Part shown: positions 36,207 to 45,105 of the stretch, in pieces
How positions within the stretch are numbered: the stretch's first letter is position 1
Layout of the letters: every line of letters starts with the position of its first letter
NCBI RefSeq assembly: GCF_004378255.1
Contig: NZ_SNQG01000002.1
Location: 682,001 to 746,000, forward strand
Direction: 5' to 3'
Length of the DNA stretch: 64,000 nucleotides
Source: Mucilaginibacter phyllosphaerae
GTDB lineage: Bacteria > Bacteroidota > Bacteroidia > Sphingobacteriales > Sphingobacteriaceae
Translations under genes and position numbers: made by a program
Notes under the pieces: model-generated
Told to the model about the DNA's origin: nothing
The model's input: only the letters and a program-made list of their open reading frames with translations
Database searches by the model: none

Positions 36207-36919
36207 TTGCTTGGTTCTTCTAACAGGTCAATAAACTCAATAGCGTCCGTTTCCAGCTTCAGTATCACCTTATCAACCATCATATTTAAAATATGGTAGC
36301 ATACGTAAGCAATGATCCCTACAAACAAACCCGCTGCCGATGTAACCATTTTTACATATAAACCGCCGGAGATAACCCCCATGCTGATATTATCTGTTTT
36401 AGAGATATCGTAAAAGATCTTGATCACCCCGGCAATGGTACCCAGGAAACCAAACATGGGCGCAATACCGGCCACGATACCGATGATGCCAATATTTTTT
36501 TCCAGTTTGGATACTTCCAGTTTCCCCACGTTTTCAATAGCGCCCTCAATATCTTTAATAGGGCGGCCAATACGCAGCAGGCCTTTTTGCAGCATCCGGC
36601 CAAGCGGCGAATTGCTGTTGCGGCAAATAGCAATAGCCGACTGCAGATCGCCGGAGTGGATGCTGCTGCGAACCTGGCTCATTAAGTGCGATTCGTCTTT
36701 TGATGCCTTGCGGATAGTGAAAAAACGTTCAAAAAATATTACGAGGCCCAATACGGCTAATACGCCTATCGGTATCATTACCCAGCCGCCTTTTATCAGC
36801 AAATCGCCAAAACGTAATTCTTCTTCGGGTATTTTTGCCAGTTGTTGGGTTGCGGCGTGGTTTGCGGTATCAATTAATTTTGCGGTGGTGTCTGCTGCAA
36901 CCTGCAATAATAACATCAT
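36203..36919 (-). CDS. ExbB/TolQ/MotA-family proton channel
   Basis: 238 aa. Three TM helices: GGWVMIPIGVLAVLGLVIFF (about 44-63), GIIGIVAGIAPMFGFLGTIAGVI (about 145-167) and a third around 185-210. The conserved helix-2 and helix-3 channel residues lie in PMFGFLGT and in the KMVTSAAGLFVG region. A hydrophobic N-terminal stretch (MMLLLQVAADT) may be a signal-like segment. Start of the exbB-exbD-tonB series. Confidence 0.94.
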   Translation of the reverse strand: MMLLLQVAADTTAKLIDTANHAATQQLAKIPEEELRFGDLLIKGGWVMIPIGVLAVLGLVIFFERFFTIRKASKDESHLMSQVRSSIHSGDLQSAIAICRNSNSPLGRMLQKGLLRIGRPIKDIEGAIENVGKLEVSKLEKNIGIIGIVAGIAPMFGFLGTIAGVIKIFYDISKTDNISMGVISGGLYVKMVTSAAGLFVGIIAYVCYHILNMMVDKVILKLETDAIEFIDLLEEPSK

Positions 36920-36963
36920 AGTTTTTGATTAATTCTTAATTTAAAGTATTACCCTGCGGGCGT

Positions 36964-38082
36964 TTATCTAATATTTACAGGTAAAACGTAAACGTCTTTA
37001 GGTTTTATTTTACCGGTTTTAATTATTTTATCAAAAGCAGCATTGGCTTCGGCCTTGGTTTTAAACGTACCCAAGGATACATTTACTTTTTTACCCGGTA
37101 CGCCATCTGCTATATAGGCTTCAAATCCCATTTTTTCATATTTCTGTATCTCCAGTTTTGCCTTTGCTGCCGTGTAAAAGGCGCCGGCTAAAATTTCATA
37201 ACGCGGCCCTGTTATGGTATTATTTACAGGTGCTTTTATTTTAGCTGCGGTATCTGTTACCGGCGCTGCTTTAGCAGCAACTGTCAGGCTATCTGTATTA
37301 ACGGCTGTTTTTACGGTATCTTTTGCTGTTGTATCCTCTATTTCTATGGGGGTTACTTTGGCATTAATCACCGGTTCTGTTTTGGTTACTTTTACTTTAT
37401 TGGTATCCCGGTTAAATATTGTAGGGTCGTAACGGTTTACCAGGTAAATAACCAAAGCTGTAAGCAGTAAAGTTAATGTTACAAATACCAGGGTTGATGT
37501 TATTTTACGCTTGCGCACCAATCTTATTAAATGCTCCTCGTGCTCTTCATCCGTTTCGTAACGGTAACCTTCGGGCGGTTGTTCCTGCTGTTTTTGTGGC
37601 TGCGGAATGGCAACCGGTGCAGCATATTCCTGTGCCGGTTCATATGCAGCGGGTGTTTCTTCTGCGCGGGCAGCGCCCAGTTTGGGCAATGTTATTGGCT
37701 GATAACCAAAAAAATCAGGATCGGTATTGGTACTTGTATTGGCTCTGAAATATAGCTGGTCATCTTCGGTATAAAACCAACCCAGGTCGGCCATTGGTAT
37801 TTCTGCATCCTGTGCCTGCAGCTTTATATTGTTAATGTATTTTTCGGTAAAGTACTTTGATGATGCCAGCGATATGTTCTTCCGGTCTGCAATGTGTTGT
37901 GCCAGTATCTGATCGTCCGTAAATTCCGGATCGAACTGCACGTGGTAAGCAGGCGGATAAAGTATCGCCTGCTGCTCGTTGTAGTGGCCATTATTACGGG
38001 TATGCGCAAAATAACCCAAACCCGGTACATTCACTTCGCCTTGTTGCGCCAGCAGTTCGCTTATAAAATTGCCTACATCCAT
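36964..38082 (-). CDS. HU-CCDC81 and SPOR domain inner-membrane protein
   Basis: 372 aa. Two tandem CCDC81-like HU domains (1-60 and about 62-125) face the cytoplasm, then a Pro/Ala/Gln linker, one TM helix (194-216), a Thr/Val/Lys-rich periplasmic linker and a C-terminal SPOR domain (about 290-372; YEILAGAFYTAAKAKLEIQKYEKMG). SPOR domains bind denuded glycan strands at division sites. The arrangement suggests a link between a cytoplasmic partner or DNA and septal peptidoglycan. It lies between the barrel gene and exbB, co-oriented. Confidence 0.88.
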   Translation of the reverse strand: MDVGNFISELLAQQGEVNVPGLGYFAHTRNNGHYNEQQAILYPPAYHVQFDPEFTDDQILAQHIADRKNISLASSKYFTEKYINNIKLQAQDAEIPMADLGWFYTEDDQLYFRANTSTNTDPDFFGYQPITLPKLGAARAEETPAAYEPAQEYAAPVAIPQPQKQQEQPPEGYRYETDEEHEEHLIRLVRKRKITSTLVFVTLTLLLTALVIYLVNRYDPTIFNRDTNKVKVTKTEPVINAKVTPIEIEDTTAKDTVKTAVNTDSLTVAAKAAPVTDTAAKIKAPVNNTITGPRYEILAGAFYTAAKAKLEIQKYEKMGFEAYIADGVPGKKVNVSLGTFKTKAEANAAFDKIIKTGKIKPKDVYVLPVNIR

Positions 38083-38120
38083 TCGCTAAAAGTACGGATA
38101 ATTATAAAACATCAAAAAGC

Positions 38121-39968
38121 TTAAAATGCATAGCCTACCCCGCCAAATATATTAAACCCATAGTTTGGATAATAAACCCATGTTTTGCTGCTTGCATTCA
38201 GGATGTTATTTGCCTGTGCAAATGCCGAAAACTGTTTGTTTATTTTATAGGTAACACCGCCGCTTAGATCTGCAAATGATGGTACGTTGGTATAAACGGG
38301 TGTGCCCGGCGCGCTGCCGGCCACTACTAACGGATCTTGCGTGCTGCCGCGGAACATCAGGGATCCGTTAATATCTACCTTATCGTTAATATGGATGCTG
38401 GTACCCGCCGTCAGGATAAATTTAGGCAGGTTCCAGGGCTGTGCTTCGCTGGCCATTTTGTAATCCTTAAATTCAACCCTGCCGTAAACATTTACATCTT
38501 CACTGGCTTTAAAATCAAGTTCGCCGTTAAAGCCGCTTACGCGCGCATCGCCATTATCATAAATAACCTGGTATTTATTAAATGTTGCAGCAAAGTTGTT
38601 TACAAATAACGGCAGATTTTTAATACTGTTGCGGTACACCGCTGCTTTAAAGCCCAGGCCCGGTGCAAGCGTGCCTTTTAAACCAACAGATATATCCAGC
38701 TTATCTACCGAATTTACCAGGTTAATGTTCTCGCCCAGGAATGGATTGATCTCGGTAAAATCTTTAATAGACGCCCGGTTTACATCGCCTTTGGCTTCTG
38801 CAAAAAGGCGCACATATTTTGGCACCACCTGAAACTCTATCTTAGCAGCAGGGAAGATGAAAAAGCGGGATGATACGCCAAATTCTTTGGCAATATTAAC
38901 GCCCGCATCTATCTTATAATTATCTCCCTGGAATTTAATATAAGGATTGGCCCTTACGATGCTGTTGTTGTTGGAATAGGCCAGGTCTTTTTGGGTAGCC
39001 AGGTCTAAAGATGCACTTAAGCCGGCATAAAATTGCTTAACCGTTTTGTTTAAAAAGCCGCTCACCACTACATTGTTTTCGCGGGCGCTAAAGGCGTTGC
39101 TGAAAACGTAGCCTTTAAATTTGGCCGCGTAGGTAAATGCGTTCTCTTCGTCTTTAAAGTTTTTGGCTATCTCGCCTTCGGCGCCAAACGTGCTAAAAGT
39201 TTGCTTGGCCGGAACGAAGCTGGCAGGCGGGTTATCTTCATCTATCCCGTAAAAATAAGTTTGGCGGCGTTTGTAAGTTAAACGGCCTGTAAGTGTGTTT
39301 TCTGTATTGATGCTTTTGCCAAACACGCCTACTTCCTGGCGGCTATCGTTTTGTTTATCTAATGAGCTGCCTGATTGGGCAAAGTGTTTAAAGTATCCGC
39401 CAACCTGCAGGGCCTCATCCTTGCCGTTGCCAAAATAACCTTCGGCAAAGGTGGTTTTCATGCTTCCAATACCTGCCTTAACAAAGTTGTTCAGCTGAAC
39501 AGAATCTTGTTCGGCAGGCCTTTTCATGGCTTCCAGCTGGCGTATGTTATTATCTTGCGATAGCTTTTTATCAATAGGCTTGTAGCTTAAAGGCGCCTTG
39601 TAGGGTGTTTTATCCTCCAGATCGGGGTTGCGGCGAATTTTTACCGCCTCGGCTAATACCGGTTTGTAAGATGTGGTTACCACAATTTCTTCGGCCAGGC
39701 TGCTGCCGTTATTAGGCGTATTGCCGGCTTGCCCGCCTTTTTTGGTGGTATCGGCAGCAGGTACTTTTGAGGCTGCTTCGCCTAAGTTTTTAGCGCCGGC
39801 TTTAGCCACCGTAGTGCTTTTAGCAGGTGCTTTTGCTTTTGCAGCAGGCTTTGCCGTAGTTTTGGCAGGTTGTTTTTTATCTGTTGTTTTCTTTGTTTGT
39901 GCGCTGGCCGGAACAAAGAAAAATACCGTTAATAAGGTAAGCAGTGTTATGGTGTGTCTTTGGTTCAT
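38121..39968 (-). CDS. plugless TonB-dependent-receptor-like outer-membrane barrel
   Basis: 615 aa from ATG 39968. The ORF can be extended upstream, but that extension is Arg/Gln-rich, overlaps the previous gene and lacks a signal peptide. Signal peptide ends at ASAQ (about 24). A Lys/Ala/Thr-rich segment (25-90) is followed by EEIVVTTSYKP (93-103), which looks like a TonB box. There is no plug domain: a linker of about 60 aa leads to barrel strands from about 163 to the C-terminal aromatic residue (GYAF). It resembles TonB-linked porin-like proteins. Thirteen nucleotides downstream of the TPR gene. Confidence 0.83.
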   Translation of the reverse strand: MNQRHTITLLTLLTVFFFVPASAQTKKTTDKKQPAKTTAKPAAKAKAPAKSTTVAKAGAKNLGEAASKVPAADTTKKGGQAGNTPNNGSSLAEEIVVTTSYKPVLAEAVKIRRNPDLEDKTPYKAPLSYKPIDKKLSQDNNIRQLEAMKRPAEQDSVQLNNFVKAGIGSMKTTFAEGYFGNGKDEALQVGGYFKHFAQSGSSLDKQNDSRQEVGVFGKSINTENTLTGRLTYKRRQTYFYGIDEDNPPASFVPAKQTFSTFGAEGEIAKNFKDEENAFTYAAKFKGYVFSNAFSARENNVVVSGFLNKTVKQFYAGLSASLDLATQKDLAYSNNNSIVRANPYIKFQGDNYKIDAGVNIAKEFGVSSRFFIFPAAKIEFQVVPKYVRLFAEAKGDVNRASIKDFTEINPFLGENINLVNSVDKLDISVGLKGTLAPGLGFKAAVYRNSIKNLPLFVNNFAATFNKYQVIYDNGDARVSGFNGELDFKASEDVNVYGRVEFKDYKMASEAQPWNLPKFILTAGTSIHINDKVDINGSLMFRGSTQDPLVVAGSAPGTPVYTNVPSFADLSGGVTYKINKQFSAFAQANNILNASSKTWVYYPNYGFNIFGGVGYAF

Positions 39969-39981
39969 TGCTTGTCTTTTT

Positions 39982-42900
39982 CTATTGTTCTTTGTTTTCC
40001 TGTTTAGTTGGTTCCGGTGTAGCCGGAGTTGTATTGGCAGGCTCTGTAGTAACCGGCGGTGTTTGTTCTGCCGGCGGCGGCGTTTCTGCCGGTTTTTCTT
40101 CTGCCGGTTTCTCCTGTTTAGCTTTGGGGTCAAGCTGGGCCATTTTCTGGCGGGCTATCGGCAAAATATCATCATCGCCTTTATAATTATCTATGATGCT
40201 GTTTAGCGTAGCCTTGGCCTGGAAATTATCCTTAAGCCCTACATAATTGTCAGCTAAAAGGATGTAGGTTTTAGCCACCCAGTAATCGTAATTCGGCAGG
40301 TCTTTTACCAGGTCGAAACAGGTTTTTTGCGATGTTTTATATTTACCCTGCAGATATTCTACATAAGCAATGTTATACTTTGCCTCGGCCGCGGCAATTG
40401 TTTTAGTATTGGTTACGGTGTAATTAAACTCCTTAACAGCGGCTGTAGTGTCGCCACGCTGCAGGTAGGCCTTGCCTGCGTACAAACCTGTTTTGTATTT
40501 ATCTTCCTGCGATGTTTTTTCGTAATCGCGTACCAGCTTAACGTATTTTAGCACATCATCCGGCATGTTTATCTGCGAGTAGCTTAACAGCAGGTTATTG
40601 ATAGCAAAGCTGTAATCGGCTTTGTATTCTGAGTTGGTTTCCAGCCTTTTCAGGAATACGATGGCATCGTTATATTTTTTCTGGCTGATGTATAGTTTAG
40701 CCATGCTGATCAGCGCTTTTTCGCTGTAGGCGCTTGTCCAGTCGTTCAGGATAACGTTATAATCTACCACGGCTTCATCTGCCTTGCCCAGGTTACTTAA
40801 GCCCTGTGCGCGGATAAACCTGGCCTGTTTCTCGTAAATCTGTTTAGTTGGGAATTTATCAAAGTAGGCGTTAACAGCGTTTACGGTACCCTGCCAGTCG
40901 CCTTTTAAATACAGGTTGTTGGCGGCAGTTATCATAATGCTTTCCTGCTCGGCGGCGGTATAGTTGCCAATGCCGGTTGTGCCTGCATAATTAATAAACG
41001 TTTGCGCGTCGCCTTTATCCGTATAGATCTTCTCCACCTGTTTAAGGGCTTGTTTGGCTTCATCGCTTGATGAATATTCGGCTACCACGCGTTTAAACGA
41101 GTTGGTAGCTTCGTCATCGTTACCGGCGTTATAATCTATCAGCCCAATTGTGGTTAAGGCACGCGGAATGTAACTGCTGCGCGGATACTTTTGTATCATG
41201 GCATTCAGATCGGCCTTGGCGCGGTCTCCGTCATTTTTAAGGAAGTAGGCGTAAGCTATTTCAAAAGCCGCATCATCTGCATAATCTGAATTTGGGAACT
41301 GGCTTAACAGGTTATTAAGCGTACTGATCTTGGCATCGGGGTTACCCTGCAGCCCCTGGATGATACCGCGCTGAAACAGGGCATATTCCTGCCCTTGGCT
41401 GTGGCGGACAATAATTTTGTCGTAATTGGTTAAAGCGCTGCCATAACTTTTAATAGCAAAGTAGCTATCGCCCAAACGGCTGATGGCATCGTTTTCTGTC
41501 GCCTGGTCCTTTACATCACCACGTAAAAATTTCTCAAAATAGGTAGCGGCTTTTTTATACTGCTCATCATAAAAAGCGGCATAGGCAAGGGCATAATTGG
41601 CAAAGTTGGCTACTTCTGTTTCCTTAGATTCAGGCATGGCCAAAAACTCCTCAAAATTCTCTACAGATTCGGTGTATTTACGCACCTCGTACATAGATTC
41701 GGCCATCCAGTACAGCGTTAAAGCCTTTACCTTGCTATCTACCGGGTTTTGCAGCGAGCGCAAAAAGATACCAATGGCATTCTCAAAAGCGCGTTCATTA
41801 TAAAACTCTAAACCGCGGTAATAAGTAACTTTTTGGTAGGCTATTTGTGCGCTTTGAGATTTATTTGGTATCGGTTCCAGTATCTCAACAGCTTCTTTGT
41901 AATTTTTAGAGTTCAGCAAAGCCTCGCCCAAAAGTATCTTTACCTCATCGTTACGGGTAGATCTGGGGTAATTCTTTAAATACGCACGGGTTGCTATCAG
42001 CGCTTCGTTATTAAAATCAAGCTCGTAAGATAATTTGGCATACTGGTAAAGTGCGTCTTCCTGCAGCTGCTTATCGTAATTTAACCTTGATGCTACCATA
42101 AAAGCATTACGGGCGCTTTGTTTGTTGTTCATTTTCAGGAACACATCGCCCAGGGTGTAGCTGCCGTTTTGGGTATAATTATCATTTTGGGTAACCAGTT
42201 TTTCTAACACACTGGCAGCTTTGCCATAGTTGCCTACTTTATAATAAGCGTAACCTATCTGGTAGCTATCCTGCGTGTTTTGCGTACGGCCCTGGTCGGC
42301 ATCCTCAAAACGGCTATAATATTCAACTGCTTTATCATAATTGCCTTTTGCAAAATACGATGCACCAATAATACGCAGCATCTCGGTTTCGTTTTGCTGT
42401 TTGGTGGTGTTGATGATAGGGATAGCGTAATTGATCACATCATCATACCGCTTATCTAAAAAGTAAACGGCAGTTATGTAATATGGGTAGCTGCTTTCGT
42501 ATTTTTTAGAATTTTTAAGCTTTTCGAAATTTAGCAATGCCAGGTGGTAATCCTTATTCAGATAAGCTATGTAGGCAAAGTAATAAGTGGCATCATCTGT
42601 AAAAGGCGAACGCTTATTTTTTACTTCGCCAAATAAAAGCTGGGCGTTTTTATAATCGTTGGTTACAAAATAGGCATAACCTTTTCTGAATTTGTATTCG
42701 GTGTTTTGGCTGCCGGTAAGGTCGCCTGCATCAACTTTATTAAACCAAGTCAGGGCCTCGTTATACTTGCCCTGTTTAAAATATGATCTGCCTACCTGGA
42801 AATAGGCCTGCTTGGCCAGCGGGTTTTCCGGGTGCTCTTTAATAAAGCGGGTAAACATACTTTCGGCATCATCATTACCTAATTCTAAAGCACAAAGGGC

Positions 42901-43149
42901 TTCATAGTATTGTGCATTTTCTTTCAGCAGGGAAAGCTCCGACTCGAACTTTGATTGCTGGCTGGTTTTTAACTTTGTTTGTTCAACCAGGCGGTATTGC
43001 TCGGCAGCAGCTGCATATTTGCCCATTGCCAGCAGGTTGTTTGCATTTTGATAAACGCGGTTGGTTTGGAACGATGGGTTTTGTTGCGCCAGCGATGGTA
43101 ATGCTAAAAATACCGGTGCAATAAGGGTAATGTATTTAAGTTTAATCAT
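39982..43149 (-). CDS. large periplasmic TPR protein
   Basis: 1055 aa from ATG 43149. The longer ORF start lacks a proper signal sequence, whereas MIKLKYITLIAPVFLALPSLAQQ is a clean signal peptide. Tetratricopeptide repeats fill residues about 30-1000 (AYFQVGRSYFKQGKYNEALTWF and similar, more than 15 units). The C-terminal 45 residues are Pro/Glu/Thr-rich and disordered. TPR arrays of this size scaffold envelope complexes. It leads the cluster containing the barrel, SPOR and ExbBD-TonB genes, which is the best clue to its role. Confidence 0.9.
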   Translation of the reverse strand: MIKLKYITLIAPVFLALPSLAQQNPSFQTNRVYQNANNLLAMGKYAAAAEQYRLVEQTKLKTSQQSKFESELSLLKENAQYYEALCALELGNDDAESMFTRFIKEHPENPLAKQAYFQVGRSYFKQGKYNEALTWFNKVDAGDLTGSQNTEYKFRKGYAYFVTNDYKNAQLLFGEVKNKRSPFTDDATYYFAYIAYLNKDYHLALLNFEKLKNSKKYESSYPYYITAVYFLDKRYDDVINYAIPIINTTKQQNETEMLRIIGASYFAKGNYDKAVEYYSRFEDADQGRTQNTQDSYQIGYAYYKVGNYGKAASVLEKLVTQNDNYTQNGSYTLGDVFLKMNNKQSARNAFMVASRLNYDKQLQEDALYQYAKLSYELDFNNEALIATRAYLKNYPRSTRNDEVKILLGEALLNSKNYKEAVEILEPIPNKSQSAQIAYQKVTYYRGLEFYNERAFENAIGIFLRSLQNPVDSKVKALTLYWMAESMYEVRKYTESVENFEEFLAMPESKETEVANFANYALAYAAFYDEQYKKAATYFEKFLRGDVKDQATENDAISRLGDSYFAIKSYGSALTNYDKIIVRHSQGQEYALFQRGIIQGLQGNPDAKISTLNNLLSQFPNSDYADDAAFEIAYAYFLKNDGDRAKADLNAMIQKYPRSSYIPRALTTIGLIDYNAGNDDEATNSFKRVVAEYSSSDEAKQALKQVEKIYTDKGDAQTFINYAGTTGIGNYTAAEQESIMITAANNLYLKGDWQGTVNAVNAYFDKFPTKQIYEKQARFIRAQGLSNLGKADEAVVDYNVILNDWTSAYSEKALISMAKLYISQKKYNDAIVFLKRLETNSEYKADYSFAINNLLLSYSQINMPDDVLKYVKLVRDYEKTSQEDKYKTGLYAGKAYLQRGDTTAAVKEFNYTVTNTKTIAAAEAKYNIAYVEYLQGKYKTSQKTCFDLVKDLPNYDYWVAKTYILLADNYVGLKDNFQAKATLNSIIDNYKGDDDILPIARQKMAQLDPKAKQEKPAEEKPAETPPPAEQTPPVTTEPANTTPATPEPTKQENKEQ

Positions 43150-43367
43150 AAAGCGCAGTAATGATGTTGCTAAATTAGCTAAACGCAAAAATGCAATCCA
43201 CATTAGTAATTAACAAATGTGGATAAGCACTTTTTTTAAACGATAGCCATTTGCCGATGGTATGCCTGTGGAAAACTTTAAAATTTAGATAGAGTAAGTA
43301 ATTGTCATTATTTATTCAGATTACTGAACCTGAGAATAATAAAAAACTTGAAACGTTTAACTGGTAT

Positions 43368-44483
43368 ATGCTTAAAAAGTTTCTGTTTGTAATAACTTTA
43401 TTGGGTTTTACGTTTTGGGCAACTGCATTTAAAACCGGCAGCCTGCCCGTGGCCTGCATTACCCTGCAAAAGCAGCCTTTACAAATTACGCCTAAAGAGT
43501 TTTATGTAGCCGCTGTAGAAGATGGCCGAAAGGATAACACCGCTATTGGCGCTCTGCAATCTTATACCTTAGCCCCCGGTAAACCACCCGAAGCATACCC
43601 TGTTGATATAAAAGATGGCATGGCCGCCATTAAAAATTTTATAATCACCAGTATGACGACTGATAAAAGCCTGCGACCGGTGATCATAAAGCTGAATGAT
43701 TTAAATGTAAGTGAAGTAATTGCTGCCCCGGGTGTGGTAAAAGGAGAGATTAAACTAAGTATGGCATTTTATCTGCAAAAAGGAGAGGACCCCATACACC
43801 TGGTTGATTATCATACTACAACCAGTTACCGGCGTAAAGCGGGGCCTGCACAGCAAATAGAACCTTTGTTAAGAAGTGCTTTAAACAACAGCCTATCTTA
43901 TTTAAATAATTGGATGAATGCACAGGCGCCGGGTAATATCAAGTTAGCCAGGAGCTTTAAGATCACGTTTAAAGATTACAACGAACCTGCGGAAGGTGAT
44001 ACCATATATTATGCTACCAACAGGCCTTTAAAGTGGGATGACTTTAAAGGTAAAATGCAGACAGATAGCAGGCATGGTGCCGAGATATTTGCAGGGATAG
44101 GGTATGAGGAAGAAAAGAAAGTTGAAAACGCCACGATATATCTCACTTTCGCAATGAAGGTATATGCGCCAAAAAGTGCTTGCTGGGTAAGCCCGGGCAC
44201 ATTAACACCCTACAACCTTAACCACGAGCAGCGGCATTTTGACATTGCCAAGCTGGTTGCCGAGCATTATAAAAAAGAGATATTAGCACAAAACCCAACA
44301 CCCGACAGTTACGATGCTATTATAAGTATGGGTTATCTGGATGCCCTGCGCGAAATGAACAAGATGCAGAAGCTATATGATAACGAAACTGCACACAGCA
44401 TAAACAGTTATCAGCAGCAAATGTGGAACAATCGCATTGATAAAGAGCTGGCAGAGCTTAAAATCAAAACTAAAGCGCTTTAA
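43368..44483 (+). CDS. DUF922-type putative secreted zinc protease
   Basis: 371 aa from ATG 43368; a TTG 66 nt upstream would precede the signal peptide and was rejected. Signal peptide about 1-20. A central beta-rich region is followed by a DUF922 domain (about 220-350): PLKWDDFKGK, then LNHEQRHFDIAKL, which carries a HExxH-like H-E-Q-R-H motif. DUF922 members are predicted metallopeptidases; activity is unproven. Its stop codon overlaps that of the convergent response regulator (shared TTAA at 44480-44483). Confidence 0.82.
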   Translation: MLKKFLFVITLLGFTFWATAFKTGSLPVACITLQKQPLQITPKEFYVAAVEDGRKDNTAIGALQSYTLAPGKPPEAYPVDIKDGMAAIKNFIITSMTTDKSLRPVIIKLNDLNVSEVIAAPGVVKGEIKLSMAFYLQKGEDPIHLVDYHTTTSYRRKAGPAQQIEPLLRSALNNSLSYLNNWMNAQAPGNIKLARSFKITFKDYNEPAEGDTIYYATNRPLKWDDFKGKMQTDSRHGAEIFAGIGYEEEKKVENATIYLTFAMKVYAPKSACWVSPGTLTPYNLNHEQRHFDIAKLVAEHYKKEILAQNPTPDSYDAIISMGYLDALREMNKMQKLYDNETAHSINSYQQQMWNNRIDKELAELKIKTKAL

Positions 44484-44854
44484 GCCGCGTTTTTTGATGA
44501 AAGCTGTTTTTTGATAGAATTAAGAAGTGTATTAATATCAAATGGTTTAGCTACAAAATCATTTGGTGCACCATCCTGATTGAGGGTGCTGCTGATATTG
44601 TGGCTTGCCGATATCATGATGATTGGAATATTATGGGTTTCGGTTTGCTTTTTTACTGTTTTGCAAAGTTCGCGGCCATCCATATTGCCCAGCATAATAT
44701 CAAGCAGTATCAGGTCGGGGTGTTTGTCCCGTATAGTATCCATTAATTTATGACCATCGGAAAGAGTGTCTACTTTATAACCCGAATCCTCAAGTATAAA
44801 TTGTAGTACTTCCAGTATATCATGATCATCGTCTACAGCTAAAATCCGTCTCAT
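44480..44854 (-). CDS. single-domain response regulator (CheY-like receiver)
   Basis: 124 aa, receiver domain only. Acidic pocket Asp8-Asp10, phospho-acceptor Asp52 (LILLDIML), Ser82 switch residue and Lys103 (VAKPF) are intact. There is no output domain, so it signals by protein contact. No histidine kinase lies nearby. A 23-bp inverted repeat sits just upstream of the start. Confidence 0.94.
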   Translation of the reverse strand: MRRILAVDDDHDILEVLQFILEDSGYKVDTLSDGHKLMDTIRDKHPDLILLDIMLGNMDGRELCKTVKKQTETHNIPIIMISASHNISSTLNQDGAPNDFVAKPFDINTLLNSIKKQLSSKNAA

Positions 44855-44874
44855 TGCCTATCTCTATAAGTATC

Positions 44875-44897
44875 TGTGTATATAATATTTATACACA
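44875..44897. promoter_or_regulatory. inverted repeat upstream of the response regulator
   Basis: Exact 8-bp arms TGTGTATA (44875-44882) and TATACACA (44890-44897) with a 7-nt AT spacer, ending about 20 nt before the response regulator start on the minus strand. Placement and symmetry suit an operator. Confidence 0.45.
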
Positions 44898-44931
44898 AGC
44901 AATACTTATACCAAAACAAATTATATGGCGG

Positions 44932-45105
44932 TTAATCTTGCTTTTTTAAAATATACCGGGCTGTTTTGCAGTTGGCGCAGAAGTATTTTTTTAAAGGGAC
45001 GAAAAAGAGCAGATTTTTAACAAGCCAGCTTCGGTGTAGCTGGTGGTGAAATAAATTACCGCATTTTGGGCAATGTGTGCTGGGTGATTTAGCTATATGG
45101 CTCAA
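44932..45105 (-). CDS. 57-aa zinc-ribbon microprotein
   Basis: Small ORF in what would otherwise be an empty gap. Two zinc knuckles, HCPKCGN (residues 11-17) and FCANCK (42-47), flank a basic and aromatic core HRSWLVKNLLFFVPLKKY. CxxC-x26-CxxC spacing fits a zinc ribbon, and I recall similar small proteins in other Sphingobacteriaceae, though I cannot check this. No ATG is in frame; TTG at 45105 is the likely start, and the frame is open a further 12 codons upstream to a TGA. It lies upstream of the response regulator in the same direction. Function unknown. Confidence 0.6.
   Translation of the reverse strand: MSHIAKSPSTHCPKCGNLFHHQLHRSWLVKNLLFFVPLKKYFCANCKTARYILKKQD

Noticed and set aside
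39969..40133. Arg/Gln-rich N-terminal extension of the barrel protein
   Set aside because: It overlaps the TPR gene in another frame and hides the clean signal peptide that starts at 39968.
43150..43203. 18-codon extension of the TPR protein
   Set aside because: It would bury the signal peptide; ATG 43149 gives a standard one.
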